From NCBI RefSeq assembly GCF_002903165.1, contig NZ_PPSK01000007.1, positions 1 to 64,000 on the forward strand: a stretch of DNA of 64,000 nt. The letters are read 5' to 3'. A model generated the notes under the pieces. It was given only the letters and a program-made list of their open reading frames with translations. It ran no database searches and was not told where the DNA came from. Source of the stretch: Halopseudomonas oceani (GTDB taxonomy: Bacteria > Pseudomonadota > Gammaproteobacteria > Pseudomonadales > Pseudomonadaceae). This document shows positions 40,301 to 46,055 of this stretch, piece after piece (the stretch's first letter is position 1; each line of letters starts with the position of its first letter). A program made the translations under genes and the position numbers.

Positions 40301-43300
40301 GGTCAGGATCTGACCCTGCAAGCGGGCACCGGCAGTCTGGGCACAGGCGAGAGTGTAGACACCATGCTGACCCTGAATGTCGGCGGGCGCCTGCTTGCGG
40401 CATCCTCAGGTCAGGATGTGGCGCTGCGCTGGGCCAATGGCGACTTCGAGATTGGCCAGGTGTTTGCTGTAGGCGACATTCATCTGGACGCCATCGACGG
40501 CAGTCTGATCGGTGTGCTCGATCAGGTGAGCGTCAGTGGCCGCAACATCCACCTGGTTGCCAGGGACGACATTCGGGGCGTCGACGGCGCGCTGCAGATC
40601 GAGTTGCAGTCTGCCAGTGCGGGTGAGCTGTCTGGCTATGCCGGCGGCGATGCTGACCTGAGCAGCGGCAAAGCCCTGTCGGTTGGCGAGCTGGCTGCCG
40701 AGGGTGATCTGAGTCTGAGCAGCGCTGTTGATCTGCAGGTGCGTGATGTGCAGTCAGGTGCCAACATGCAGCTTGATGCCCAGGGTGACATCACCGTCGC
40801 GCAGGCCCAGGCGGGTGGCAATCTGCTGATCAATACGCTGTCTGATGCGATCCTGACCGGCAGTGCGCAGGCAGATGGCAATCTGACCCTGCTGGCGAGC
40901 AGCCTGGACATGGCTGACGACAGCCGTTTCAGTGCCGGCGGCACGCTGGCGCTGACCACTGTCGGCGACATGCATCTGGGGCTGCTGGAAAATACCGGTA
41001 CCGCCGCCACCCAGTTCCTGATCAGGGCTGGTGGCTTCGTACGCGGCAACGGCGACGGCCAGGTCAACCTCACTGGTTCGCACGCAGGCATCGCCGAGAT
41101 CGAGGCGGGGCTTGGCATCGGTAGCGAGACCACTGCCTTGCTGGTCGACTTGCCGCAGCTGACGTCGGTCGAGGCGTTGAGTGGCAATATCTATCTGCAA
41201 CACCGTAACGACCTGTCGATCGGCAGCCTGCTGGCGCAGGACGGTCACGTGGCGCTGGGCAACAATGGCGGGCTGCTGTCGGCCGGCACACTGGATGCCT
41301 ATCACTCATTCGACTTCACCGGTGGCAGCCTGACTGCGACCGAAATCTGGGCGCGTAACGACGACATGGTCGTTGATGCCAGCGGTGCTGTTGATATCGG
41401 CTCCCTGGACGCAGCGGGTGATCTGGAATTGCTGGTTGATGGTGAACTGGTGCTGACCCGCGCCGAGGTCGGTGGCGACGCACTGCTGCAGCATCGTGGT
41501 GCTGCTGGTACCGCGCTGCAGTATGGCAGCCTGATTATCGGCGGCGATCTGACTGTGGATGGCGCAGGTGACTGGCAAGGTACCGAGGCCACTGTTGAAA
41601 ACGACGTGGTGTTCGACGTTGGCAGCGCCGATCTGGGCAGTGTCGACAGCATTACCGGCACCCTGTCGCTGGCAGCCAGCGCGCTGTTTGCCGCCGAGCA
41701 GCTGACAAGCCGGACGCAATGGGTTGACCTGCAGGCCGGCTCCGCTCTGCTGGGGGATGTTGAGGCCTATTCGACCCTTGATGCGCACACCTTCGGTGAC
41801 CTGACTATCAGGACTGGTCGCAGTGGCGGCAACCTGACGCTGACTACCGAAGCTGGCTCGCTCGGTACCATCCGCTTCGGCGAACTGGCCGACGCCGAGG
41901 CCGTCGATGTGCTGGTTCCTGCCCACCTTTACTCGGGAGCAGACCTGCTGGTGCAAACCGACGGTGATGTTTTTGGCGGCAATGCCGAGGCCGAAGGTGA
42001 AGCCCGGATGATTGGTCGCAACCTGTTCTTCGGTCGCGCCCAGAGTCTCGGCACCGATGTGTTCCTGCAGGCAACTGGCGACGCGGAGCAGGGCGACGGC
42101 AACATCACCGGCCTGATGGTCGAGGCTGCCCGAGATGTGGCCATCCTGGCCAACGGCAACCTGCTGATGCCGACGGTTCGCTACGGTGGCACCTACTCGT
42201 TGAAGGCTGGCCGCGACCTGACTGTCGGTATCGGACAGGATATGAGTCTGGGTGGCTCGGCAGAAGCGGGCCGTGACCTGACCTTTGTGGTCGGCGGCTC
42301 TGTTGATCTGGCCAATGTGACGGCCGGCCGGCATGTGAGCATCACCTCCGGCGAGTACATCAACATTAACGACAGCGTCGTGGCCGGAGGCAATATTCTG
42401 CTGGATGCGGCAAACGGCGACATTACCGTCGGCAACGACATTATCTCTACCGGCGTGCCCTACCAGGGTGAGTCGCTGAGCGGCAATATTCACCTGACCG
42501 CATCTGGTGACATCCGCGCCAGGACAGTGAGCACAGCGTTGGGGCAGATTGACGCTGACGGTCACCACCTGTCGTTCGATAACCTGATTGCCGAGCAGGA
42601 CATCAACCTGCTGGCACTGGGCGCGATAGCGGTTGGTGAGAGCACCAGCGGCGGCGACCAGGACTGGAGCGCCGATGAAGACATCAGCTTCCAGCGCCTG
42701 CTGGCCGGTGGCCAGGTGCTGCTTGATAGCTTGCTTGATACTACGGGTGACGTGGTCGTGGCAGAAGGCGGTCTGACCGCCAATGCGGGTTGGCGCGATG
42801 GCACTGCCACGCCGGCGGTTATCGAGTTGCGGCAGGTGGTAACACCGACCATGAGTCTGTGGGCTGGCTCGGCTATTCGGGTTGCCGATGCGCAACTGGG
42901 TGTCGCTGCCGATCTGCATGCGCAGGACGTTGAGCTGGGTGCGCAGCAAACCGGCAGTGGTGCACTGCAGTTGCTGGTGACCGGCCTGAACAACGACGGC
43001 GCGGCCGGTGATCGTTTTGTCCTGCGGCTGCAGGGCAGTGCGGTTACAACCTCGCTGCTGGACATGGTCTACACCGACTTTGAAACGACTGCTGCCATCG
43101 CCGACTTCGACGATATTCGCAATGCCGACTTCTTCCGGTTGAGCACGCCTCAGGCGCTGCTGATCGCGGATAACCTGTCGCCGGCATATCGCGCGGACGC
43201 CAATGTGCAGCTGTATGAGCTTGATAAGGCTTTCTGGTTGTATCAAAGCGATGTATCGACCTATACCAACGCCTATGTGCTGCACCGCGATTCGACCCAC

Positions 43301-43561
43301 CTGGTGCGCGTGCCGAACTTCGCCGAAGGCCACCAGGACGGCGGCGTTGACTATCAGGGCATTACGGCTGCGCGTTACGCCCAGGCGATGCTGACGCCCG
43401 ATCTGATGGCGCTGCGTCTGGGGCAGTTGATGAATCAGGCTGCCGGTATTCCGCCGGCGCCGAGCAAGCAGGTTCAGGTTCCCGGGCAAATGGGTCCGGT
43501 TAATCTGCAGTGGCCACAGGGTTCAACCAACAATGATGACGAGGAACGGTGGGATATCTGA
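25379..43561 (+). CDS. Giant two-partner-secretion adhesin (TpsA, LktA-type filamentous adhesin)
   Basis: The start at ATG 25379 has GTGAGG 5 nt upstream and gives 6,060 residues; an ATG at 25331 in the same frame lacks a ribosome binding site. A basic extended signal peptide (1 to about 42, KKAGKNR... ending GWTLAND) precedes the TPS secretion domain (about 43-200). In it IIFADPHG (F133, P136, G138) fits the FxxPxxG motif of the LktA-family filamentous adhesins, in place of the NPNG motif of FhaB. Most of the rest is Gly/Ala/Ser/Asn-rich beta-helix. There is a helical, acidic interruption at about 1225-1320, a block of about 55-residue repeats at about 1675-2460, and a second helical module at about 4670-4841. 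Eight cysteines were found, in four local pairs (358/361, 4062/4073, 4170/4175, 4406/4414). No CDI toxin marker or anchor domain is seen at the C-terminus. TpsB follows at once. Confidence 0.92.
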   Translation: MRGAGSKAKKAGKNRITSRVFKHHPLTALMLASGMMPGWTLANDITLHTGAGGSTNTSIVTNGVNTDITTATVRGQTGFNSFGNFTVDAGNTVNLHVPGGASNLVNLVHDSRAVINGTLNGLKGGKVGGNIIFADPHGFVVGASGVVNVGSLTVTTPNTATMNELHRIAAVDGAVTGDQADDYVAKLAAGELPSAELASDGSNAIVIQGMVNTNGSINLHGASVLVEATAKLQSGTDVAREVFNSTVNTEGLTIGDGVVRGDGGIVITATDNVEIAGELAALMADDSGAQVQVAARKSLELNGNALISAAGQNDQDGGDVTIESPSITLSDNARVVTRATGAGSSGDIALNALSDISCTFCDEDAEAQTLDELRNGIQYQANPWLSANLGKAEIIVGENAVLDAGHNTAANAGDVTLDAYGLNRQMAGYAEASARIDVDGTITGRNVTITADARSEVARDILGMLFSKYDLKNDIAQLASDNGWTEAETWANVLDTLADPIKAYAGTADTDAFLETPTNFTELTLLVPNLSAYIAKADAVVDIGSTATINTSEDLTAWASTSRNVSSSTWSIPVLGKKIPFGFDAAYGQISGLTEVAINDGATLNVGQDLTVVAHSDNSLSVTAAAENSVDGGGSALKTMGLGFGMAMSDISTRAVVADGVNLSVGRDVSVLALTEQELENSVSFKASGEGATGGPAVGVSLFNSDTYAEFSADLSGARNLNVNAANVVYKQITSVSVSAGASEPGYLDKLKEKASEQVAKPVTDYLGNSLKGLFGIKPESKEEGGSKPATDSQFRLASAIDVTLADHSVKSVLGGGSSAPVIDISGDLAVQAWQQQKSLHNAAESTVNASAKRDDGSTDGAEVSLSVAAVYTELDQQTHAIIGDGTQVTAGRIGVGARFDQPIGLLGLDRWSSLKQVYANLKLLSEGPQAVIGKIATQYANSTGEADKLGMAGSLSILQNRIDTQAWAGDNVNLTATSTDDAAWSSLLAAILPELDSTTALEARREALRTLGWEWSAPLQVTADNQLEQLVISGNFDGLFGTTSEDGGAVGAGLNIQITDNRAIAGIGANGSLTADAVNVGALQDELLIAVSPSAGKGASVAGNGSVVVSVVDSAVHSSIHSSTDVTADTVNIEAEHQLGLWSAAGAIAASENTGVGVGVAVNVVNTDVYALVGDNVGWRPDYLSAGLDDSSKGSWLVNDLTLSAQSSGQSGAFSIAGALARSEQEQEQQDEVASQSGNADAGSQEQAGSLGEAIKTSLTNGLALITGEVQNAKDKAVSTGEAAMDKISEYWGKLQTAFNGDSSSDGSDGTTKEGLSLAAAASGSINVSGQKNRAHLGNIVLDPRDSDGSKVNVLSLNQTHQFSGSGAGALTLSGGDKSQHSAALAGAVAYNQLNNVTEALMQDTVLHDNDLLKIQAASGGDQIAMGLGLAVAAGGESNVAVALSGSAGVFNNATRAAVIDSEVEQRGAAPGIIAVNAYDRSRSLLGGGSFAVSKEKGGSAGGSMVLAIMGNELQAEWLGSSASDFDSFEVKANSASRVLAGALAVAASTGQQSGSGAGSLFVVVMNNKVKANVDKTDNGDSSLTGADVTVAAASVPGGDALNDIFNYDASADTTLSETGLDMTGSNAASQIEVESETNDELFSEDGIDTNTDESASTADTTTRNLFDSGDIAGEAVLAIAGSVAGTSGKTAVGGAIGVVYNGSDYSASVANTDIDLTGDLGITARNETDVLAGSIGAAVASNVSVAGSATALIGRGNVSAELDMTGRTLKADDLTVQALKTGGFYSLAGSISGSTNTAAVGAAFSINDMQQSASANVTGGSYELTGDATLNAAQQSRIITAALSGAVSASGSGVGAAMTYNRIADTTTAELSSALMTARNLTISASQPNLGASIWSLAFNLAAGGGTAGVGAGVAVNLIDAERAAKLTDSTVNLSGDASLESALDGEIWSIGIDAAGGGTAGVGGSFAANNINGNDEVSISGSTVNATGSDQSLSLDASAGAGLTIASLAGSVTGGGTAAVGLAASVNRIAADRSALVQNSSVIHGFADASLKSGVEQAIYSIAIAGGGAGTVAVNGATTTNILDGEERAEILSSELTSVSNLSLSAAEGSRTIWGLGAVINGAGGTAVGAANVNNVILAKRIARIDESALSLSGTLNLASGGDALIRSAALGGGGAGTAAVGASIAVNVVDGEESASIEDSDIEGATALTAEVTEGQVDIKTLAGNVQGAGAGAGAGAVAVSTVTQVRQAWISDSSLDLATGADARVEALTRANIDTLALSGAGAGTTAVAFSNTTNNIDARTYARVLNSGGDADQMLVKARDESSINSLSGGVAAAGSVAVGVATAVNRINNDIDASVSGRHADGGFALNDLAVQAESDAEINTISVSGGFSGTAAVNGGVSTSILNTRARALIDGGAAILARNNVAVMAFNNDTVNSYAGVVAGSGNAAVSGLVTVNVLQSQTEAAIRGAATDVTALALGAGVSVDNGEVANAPDTDTWADAEQFNPVLNLQTGSELVKGVAVRATSLQQTGQTSVSAAVSLVPLASASVGGVSNTQVLGGSTLAAIDEAQINQINTGAAADQQVSVGAASHSYSFGGVLNAALSLGAAAVAVTADTGVISRDVTARVRGAKVTSRGAMEVDASATNSASNIVVSASGAIVGVAGSAAVLVLEGNTEALVDGGSDLTVGSLKVSADAINSLAPSADTASGGAVGAGAGVAVGYNRSTVRAWLGAQQGSTEARTKITSLGAISVEADSVTRLLGNSVSVSGGGAAMAGSVNVFIVENVTEAGAGKLDLGTSASRAGSLNVDAYDKLIALSNAGSAAIGGVSLGASANVLVANNATRAMLLDSQVYTSGAVKVAAARDVDVQLYTVTGGVGGSAALGGSVGLLMLGSGATSVEGTDPLDELNSGGNGTLSMVDGFTSRETAETGYDTVVYDSATGEYVVERRSNTDETNLLNQSGRVGSSSDRLKAGTTYSHETLARIKGGRVDSQGAVTASAVDSIATRNLTGSAQLSGSAAVGAAVAYTLSNARVSTEVDATVRAASLSATARSKALNGEPAVKVESYTGAAGFAAGIGAAVSVADMNNTIGVNLGGDQQYGDALSATAADTLGLSVKADGAALGAVAAGLVIGTGLRDSAVGVNVAAGSSLTANGISLSANGAGSLSVDTVGAAGGLFAAGTAVAALGIDSTRVTTEVGDGAMLDGKAGGVTVQASAAPQIDVSAIGASVSAGAGVGASYARAQGSTRVTAKLGNAVDIKGTGGLKVAAKLDNQRSGNEVDPDEAAVRARSVAGSGGLYFSANGSVAEAVNSSTVSATTGTDLKLPSGRVEIDARSETQQYAEATGIAVGGLAVGASVAEARSTTTTEAKLGDRANDRQGASLLTDLVVSADGEDINQAKSIAGSGGLVAGNATIARTRTTGNVYAEIGKAVDIAADSLALTAKFNALYGAHANSVNAAVVGGSGAGSDNEVTVTTRARIGNDAELYLGQDALLSANSNIYTRHLGSAASGAGGGVISGQAVTNRSDVTADSLVDIGERAILVAGLAGGDYDGKLIARAFTRHEANESVTLSTGGAIAGGGADNVHDASFTNAVNVGDGATLTAYGQIGLGTYTLSSSAIESLVSTWGAAGVGVANAKADIASQQSVSVGEGATLSALGNIDLSAGRDPEGLWQTRINADTVAHSVVRGIIAVPDARAESLITNVAGVSVEQGASVLAARNITAGGYNGLNAALADGEARGYQLGFIPVTNRDSRTNVVRDSFAHLDGNFLAGRYNELIIDIAPNGNVTQSAGLPVLVLSTSSFVPTDFLDSYSGIDPVTKQILRSTISSSATGSVELGSMMAAGGNITVNADRLSGAGTLTANGGPKIQVTNRSSKYLLVGDVLIPDEPGGHVLFTGGADGSRFTSGTINEVNADRRAQVRIDNSYSGYSGNVSYGPAIFLTGDIYNLGGLVHISNAKGSLGQFGATFGQQVLVEVPEGSMSVFQPNGYWSVGSNPLSEWKSFAGVTGSTTVAIELIANYVYGSGGLSNNNAGLLLQGAPSSGQSGRSDVLFGGCLPASVSSGSNCSESTGKSYTGLAWQFRGIDNAASWMPILRQRNLHSSTASYASADLSGSAASKRIVGGQVGIQARYIDINGTISSGQATSRTLTVSASLDNWLASHYCASNTCVSAVDIPLEYLSATSGSSLIRAKYDFVNQRILVDDVNASGGGYVYLKGGIISTNPLGRIEVNNGYGQVSINNLSQAQLQLGAIDTGAGSVGIVQIVDTLKAPVAGQHATSWYVHTQGSGLSVFDNRNGGTSISNAYLVSSSSASSATYSPSTNLRYEWSQQASLHRTYSYDGDSYYVSDWAWVYPSGQPNDPWNVSTGNVVYGNASQGVYEQNISGSLSNFKGFNVNYHGCGESLGSGCNWGFKASGQYTSGDRAGEYYSQWNYRFPLNASITIRHSVKADNPFQIAFIGNATGLIEATTLNDLYVGGRLNNPGGSTTLTAGGDIIDMPDGSVYTGHLTLNAGGEIGNAGNRFSASLAPGGTLTVQAGSAGVNLNLGSDAIIKRVDAGNGSGDVVISASGDLLGSQQTAAATPHVRGRNITLTSLSGGIGESGKALRVHAKEVSTLNGGVEHGVLNATANRGIYLHETEGDSWVGSIRSETGDVWLRVEQGSLYDAGRRLASDTLDETQRKAVWEKLRLTEAYGAEDNIYATSVKPFQDLVDASYREYWQLKALGSVSGSEFVLDAGNLAFMRPLAELKLGVSGLTDAQVQQFASERFAELESFFSNNVAGDWRSQSAFQSYDALFAYTASAAQIESLTSDAIWTENELLYAIELAALRPSSGTSVGSAEPNLTGRHVTVQVAGDVGQLADALLIDLADLKSGALSAEQAAALALANAPGDVVFNRNDAGEVVSLSVSRTAPFYVEASERFDADVTGSLYLQSAGDLKIGSVSAGENARLAAAGSILAAEGSGFGQFQVGQDLTLQAGTGSLGTGESVDTMLTLNVGGRLLAASSGQDVALRWANGDFEIGQVFAVGDIHLDAIDGSLIGVLDQVSVSGRNIHLVARDDIRGVDGALQIELQSASAGELSGYAGGDADLSSGKALSVGELAAEGDLSLSSAVDLQVRDVQSGANMQLDAQGDITVAQAQAGGNLLINTLSDAILTGSAQADGNLTLLASSLDMADDSRFSAGGTLALTTVGDMHLGLLENTGTAATQFLIRAGGFVRGNGDGQVNLTGSHAGIAEIEAGLGIGSETTALLVDLPQLTSVEALSGNIYLQHRNDLSIGSLLAQDGHVALGNNGGLLSAGTLDAYHSFDFTGGSLTATEIWARNDDMVVDASGAVDIGSLDAAGDLELLVDGELVLTRAEVGGDALLQHRGAAGTALQYGSLIIGGDLTVDGAGDWQGTEATVENDVVFDVGSADLGSVDSITGTLSLAASALFAAEQLTSRTQWVDLQAGSALLGDVEAYSTLDAHTFGDLTIRTGRSGGNLTLTTEAGSLGTIRFGELADAEAVDVLVPAHLYSGADLLVQTDGDVFGGNAEAEGEARMIGRNLFFGRAQSLGTDVFLQATGDAEQGDGNITGLMVEAARDVAILANGNLLMPTVRYGGTYSLKAGRDLTVGIGQDMSLGGSAEAGRDLTFVVGGSVDLANVTAGRHVSITSGEYININDSVVAGGNILLDAANGDITVGNDIISTGVPYQGESLSGNIHLTASGDIRARTVSTALGQIDADGHHLSFDNLIAEQDINLLALGAIAVGESTSGGDQDWSADEDISFQRLLAGGQVLLDSLLDTTGDVVVAEGGLTANAGWRDGTATPAVIELRQVVTPTMSLWAGSAIRVADAQLGVAADLHAQDVELGAQQTGSGALQLLVTGLNNDGAAGDRFVLRLQGSAVTTSLLDMVYTDFETTAAIADFDDIRNADFFRLSTPQALLIADNLSPAYRADANVQLYELDKAFWLYQSDVSTYTNAYVLHRDSTHLVRVPNFAEGHQDGGVDYQGITAARYAQAMLTPDLMALRLGQLMNQAAGIPPAPSKQVQVPGQMGPVNLQWPQGSTNNDDEERWDI
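30400..32760 (+). repeat. Degenerate ~165-bp coding repeats within tpsA
   Basis: About a dozen consecutive units of roughly 54-58 residues share the pattern SLAG...GGGTAAVG.A..VN.I....A.I..S.V.....L.L.A. Examples begin near AFNLAAGGGTAGVG, IDAAGGGTAGVGG, SVTGGGTAAVG and AIAGGGAGTVAVN. Units are clearly related but divergent in DNA, so the array looks old rather than freshly expanded. Boundaries are approximate. Each unit probably forms a fixed number of beta-helix turns. Confidence 0.75.
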
Positions 43562-45222
43562 TGACAACGCAGGCAAGGAGCAATAAGCGAGTATGGATGC
43601 TGGCAGTGGCTGCGTTGTTGCCCTGTGTTGCCCAGGCTCAGGTGGTTCTGCCTGGTGGCGTCAGCGCCGGGCAGGTCAATCCCAGTTTGCAGCGCGAGCA
43701 GATCGATGCTCAGCGGCGTCAGCAGGAGATAGAGGAGCGAGCGCGTCGAATCGAAGTGCCGGCCATCCAGGGTGAGCAGCCTGAGCAGGGCGATGCACTG
43801 CCTGCCGACAGCCCGCCCTTCGTGCTAAGTGGTATCAGCTTCAACCAGTCGGTGTTCCTGTCGCAGGATGAACTGAAGGCGATAGCTGGCCGCTACGTTG
43901 GCCGCGAGATTACCTTTGCCGACCTGAACGCGATGATCCGTGAGGTGAATCAGCGCTACGCCGACAGTGGCCAACTGACGGCACGGGCGATCATCCCACC
44001 GCAGTCGCTGGAAGACGGGCAGTTGCGCGTCGTATTAGTGGAAGCCAAGCTTGATAGCGTGGTCTTCAGTGGTGAGGCGCAGTCTGTTGACGAGAGCTTC
44101 TACCGTGAACGCTTGAGCCTCACGGAGGGGGAAACGCTTAATAGTCCGATGCTGATCGAGGCGATTCGACGCTTCAATGCCACCAGTCAGGGGCCGCAGC
44201 TTTCCGCAGGTCTGGCGCCCGGCGAACGCTTTGGTACTACTCGGGTTGACCTGGAGCGCTTTGAGCCGAAGCGTTTTTCCTGGTCTCTGTTTGCCAACAA
44301 CTACGGCAGCGAAGGCACCGGCTACGAGCAGCTTGGTGGTACCTTCAACTGGTTCTCGCCGACCGGCGCAGCCGACAACATCAGCGCGGTGCTGGTTGGA
44401 ACGCGTGGCAGCCAGTACATGAATTTGCGCTATACCCGCCCGGTTACCCGCAGCAACGGGTTTGCCTGGATTGAGGCGGGAGCCAATACAATGGAGATCA
44501 AACGCGGGCCGCTGGCGGATCTCAATATTGAAGGGGACTCCAGCAACTATGGCCTGGGCTTCGACCAGCCATGGTGGCTGTCTGATCGTTGGCTGCTTCT
44601 GGGCGGACTCGGGTATACCTTCCAGACCTCGGAGACGACGCTGGAGGGCGTTACCCTGAGTGAGGTGGATATTCAGGAAGTATTCGTCAAGGGCCAGTTC
44701 GAGTACCGGGCGGCGCCCTGGTACACCCGCTACGAGCAGCGCATTCGTCAGGCCTCGCCAGATAACGCCCTGACCGGAGAGAGTGGCAACTTCACTATCC
44801 TCACCGGCGATCTTTACTCCTCACGACAACTCGGCGAGGAGTACGAGCTGGTAGGCAAGGCCGGCTGGCAGTATGCGACCCGTCAGGAAGAATTGCCGTC
44901 AGCCTTGCACAAGCAGTTTGGTGGTATCAGCGCCCAGCGCGGTTATGAACCGGGTGTCATCACCGCACCATGGGGGGTGAACCTTAGTGTGGAGGGTTAC
45001 TGGCATCTCAGTCAGCGCTGGCAGCCGTTTGTGTTTATGGATTACGGCCGGGCCATGGAGTTGGGCGACGAAGATGTGGATCTGATCAGCGGTGGTGCTG
45101 GTGTCAACAGCCGCTGGTGGAACGACAGGATTTCTGCAAGCCTGGTGGTTGCAGGTGCATTCAAGGACGTAGTGCCCGATCAGGACAGCGGACAGGTATT
45201 GCTGCAGCTGGTTTTCCGATAG
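43561..45222 (+). CDS. TpsB outer-membrane transporter (ShlB/FhaC/HecB family)
   Basis: The start is ATG 43561, overlapping the tpsA stop (TGATG), which implies translational coupling; a GTG at 43549 lies too close to the GAGGAAC ribosome binding site. The protein has 553 residues: a signal peptide (about 1-28, PCVAQAQ), a Gln/Glu/Arg-rich linker helix (about 40-75, QREQIDAQRRQQEIEERARR) and POTRA domains (about 80-220, FVLSGISFNQSVFLSQDEL). A 16-strand barrel follows (about 225-553), with the conserved pore-lid loop motif RGY (R460-G461-Y462 in QRGYEPG) and a C-terminal Phe-Arg (LQLVFR). It moves TpsA across the outer membrane without ATP. Confidence 0.93.
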   Translation: MTTQARSNKRVWMLAVAALLPCVAQAQVVLPGGVSAGQVNPSLQREQIDAQRRQQEIEERARRIEVPAIQGEQPEQGDALPADSPPFVLSGISFNQSVFLSQDELKAIAGRYVGREITFADLNAMIREVNQRYADSGQLTARAIIPPQSLEDGQLRVVLVEAKLDSVVFSGEAQSVDESFYRERLSLTEGETLNSPMLIEAIRRFNATSQGPQLSAGLAPGERFGTTRVDLERFEPKRFSWSLFANNYGSEGTGYEQLGGTFNWFSPTGAADNISAVLVGTRGSQYMNLRYTRPVTRSNGFAWIEAGANTMEIKRGPLADLNIEGDSSNYGLGFDQPWWLSDRWLLLGGLGYTFQTSETTLEGVTLSEVDIQEVFVKGQFEYRAAPWYTRYEQRIRQASPDNALTGESGNFTILTGDLYSSRQLGEEYELVGKAGWQYATRQEELPSALHKQFGGISAQRGYEPGVITAPWGVNLSVEGYWHLSQRWQPFVFMDYGRAMELGDEDVDLISGGAGVNSRWWNDRISASLVVAGAFKDVVPDQDSGQVLLQLVFR

Positions 45223-45280
45223 GCTCGGGCATTGGGAAAAACGAAACAACCGGACCAGAGTCCGGACAGGGAGTAGAAGG

Positions 45281-46015
45281 ATGTCAACGTTGTTGCTTTA
45301 CAAGGAAATCAAGGCGCTCAACCGCGATCAGCACAAAGCGCTCAAGCTGAAAACCGACAAGGGGTGCGAGTTCGCCGCAGGGACGCATATTGTGCCGCTC
45401 GCCGGGCTCGAGTTTTTCCAGGCGGCGCGCAGTTATCCGGTTGTGTTTATCGGTGAAGGCGATGGGCTCAGTCCGATTGCGTTGATGGGGCTTAAACAGG
45501 GATTGAACAGCTTTGTCGGTGACTCCGGACAGTGGCGCTCAAATACCTATGTTCCGGCCTTTATTCGCCGTTATCCCTTTGTGCTGGCGCAGTCTGAAAA
45601 CGATGAATTCACCGTTTGCTTCGACGAGGCCTACGCGGGCTGGAATGAAGAGGAAGGTCGTGAGCTGTTTGCCGAAACCGGTGAAAACAGTGCCTATCTC
45701 GATGAAATGATTCAGTTCCTGCAGAACTTTACCGCCGAGATGCAGCGCACACGTCAGTTCGTGGCAATGCTGCGTGAAATGGATCTGTTGGTACCGCGTA
45801 CCTTGAAGCTGACCCATGCAAGCGGTGAAAGCTTCGTCCTCAAGGATTTCCACGCGGTGGATGAGGAGCGCTTCCTGGCGCTTGCTGACGAGCAGGTGCT
45901 GGCGCTGAACAAGGCGGGCTTCCTCGGTTGGGTCTACGCGCACCTGATGTCACTGGGTAACGCGAACCTGTTGTTCGAAGATTATCTTGCCAACAAACCG
46001 GCGCAGACTCACTGA
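45281..46015 (+). CDS. SapC family protein
   Basis: The protein has 244 residues starting MSTLLLYKEIKALNRDQHK, with AGGGAG 7 nt before the ATG. The sequence matches the SapC family (named after a Campylobacter fetus S-layer-associated protein): HIVPLAGLEFFQAARSYPVVF, YVPAFIRRYPFVLA and FLQNFTAEMQRTRQFVAML. There is no signal peptide or membrane segment, so it is probably cytoplasmic. It lies 58 nt after tpsB, with a 6-bp hairpin (45250-45265) between them and a strong terminator after it. It is thus the third gene of the tps unit. A role in adhesin production or surface-layer control is inferred only from position and family name. Confidence 0.85.
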   Translation: MSTLLLYKEIKALNRDQHKALKLKTDKGCEFAAGTHIVPLAGLEFFQAARSYPVVFIGEGDGLSPIALMGLKQGLNSFVGDSGQWRSNTYVPAFIRRYPFVLAQSENDEFTVCFDEAYAGWNEEEGRELFAETGENSAYLDEMIQFLQNFTAEMQRTRQFVAMLREMDLLVPRTLKLTHASGESFVLKDFHAVDEERFLALADEQVLALNKAGFLGWVYAHLMSLGNANLLFEDYLANKPAQTH

Positions 46016-46021
46016 GCCATC

Positions 46022-46055
46022 CGGGAGCAGCGTTCGCTGCTCCCGTTCTTGTTAT
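46022..46055 (+). terminator. Terminator closing the tpsA-tpsB-sapC unit
   Basis: Eleven-bp arms (46022-46032 and 46035-46045) form a perfect GC-rich hairpin, followed by the T-rich GTTCTTGTT. It starts 6 nt past the sapC stop and also lies at the end of the convergent GGDEF gene. Confidence 0.8.

Noticed and set aside
41306-43489. 727-codon open frame on the minus strand within tpsA
   Set aside because: Shadow of the Gly/Asp/Ala-rich tpsA frame; repetitive Gln/His/Val/Arg composition with no domain or start signal.
43000-43561. Contact-dependent inhibition toxin at the TpsA C-terminus
   Set aside because: No VENN-type junction, no toxin-like domain and no small immunity gene after tpsA; the next genes are tpsB and sapC.
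25379-46015. Recent horizontal transfer marked by different base composition or an integrase
   Set aside because: GC content and codon use look like the flanks, and no integrase, tRNA junction or insertion sequence was seen. Insertion is inferred only from the neighbouring gene order.
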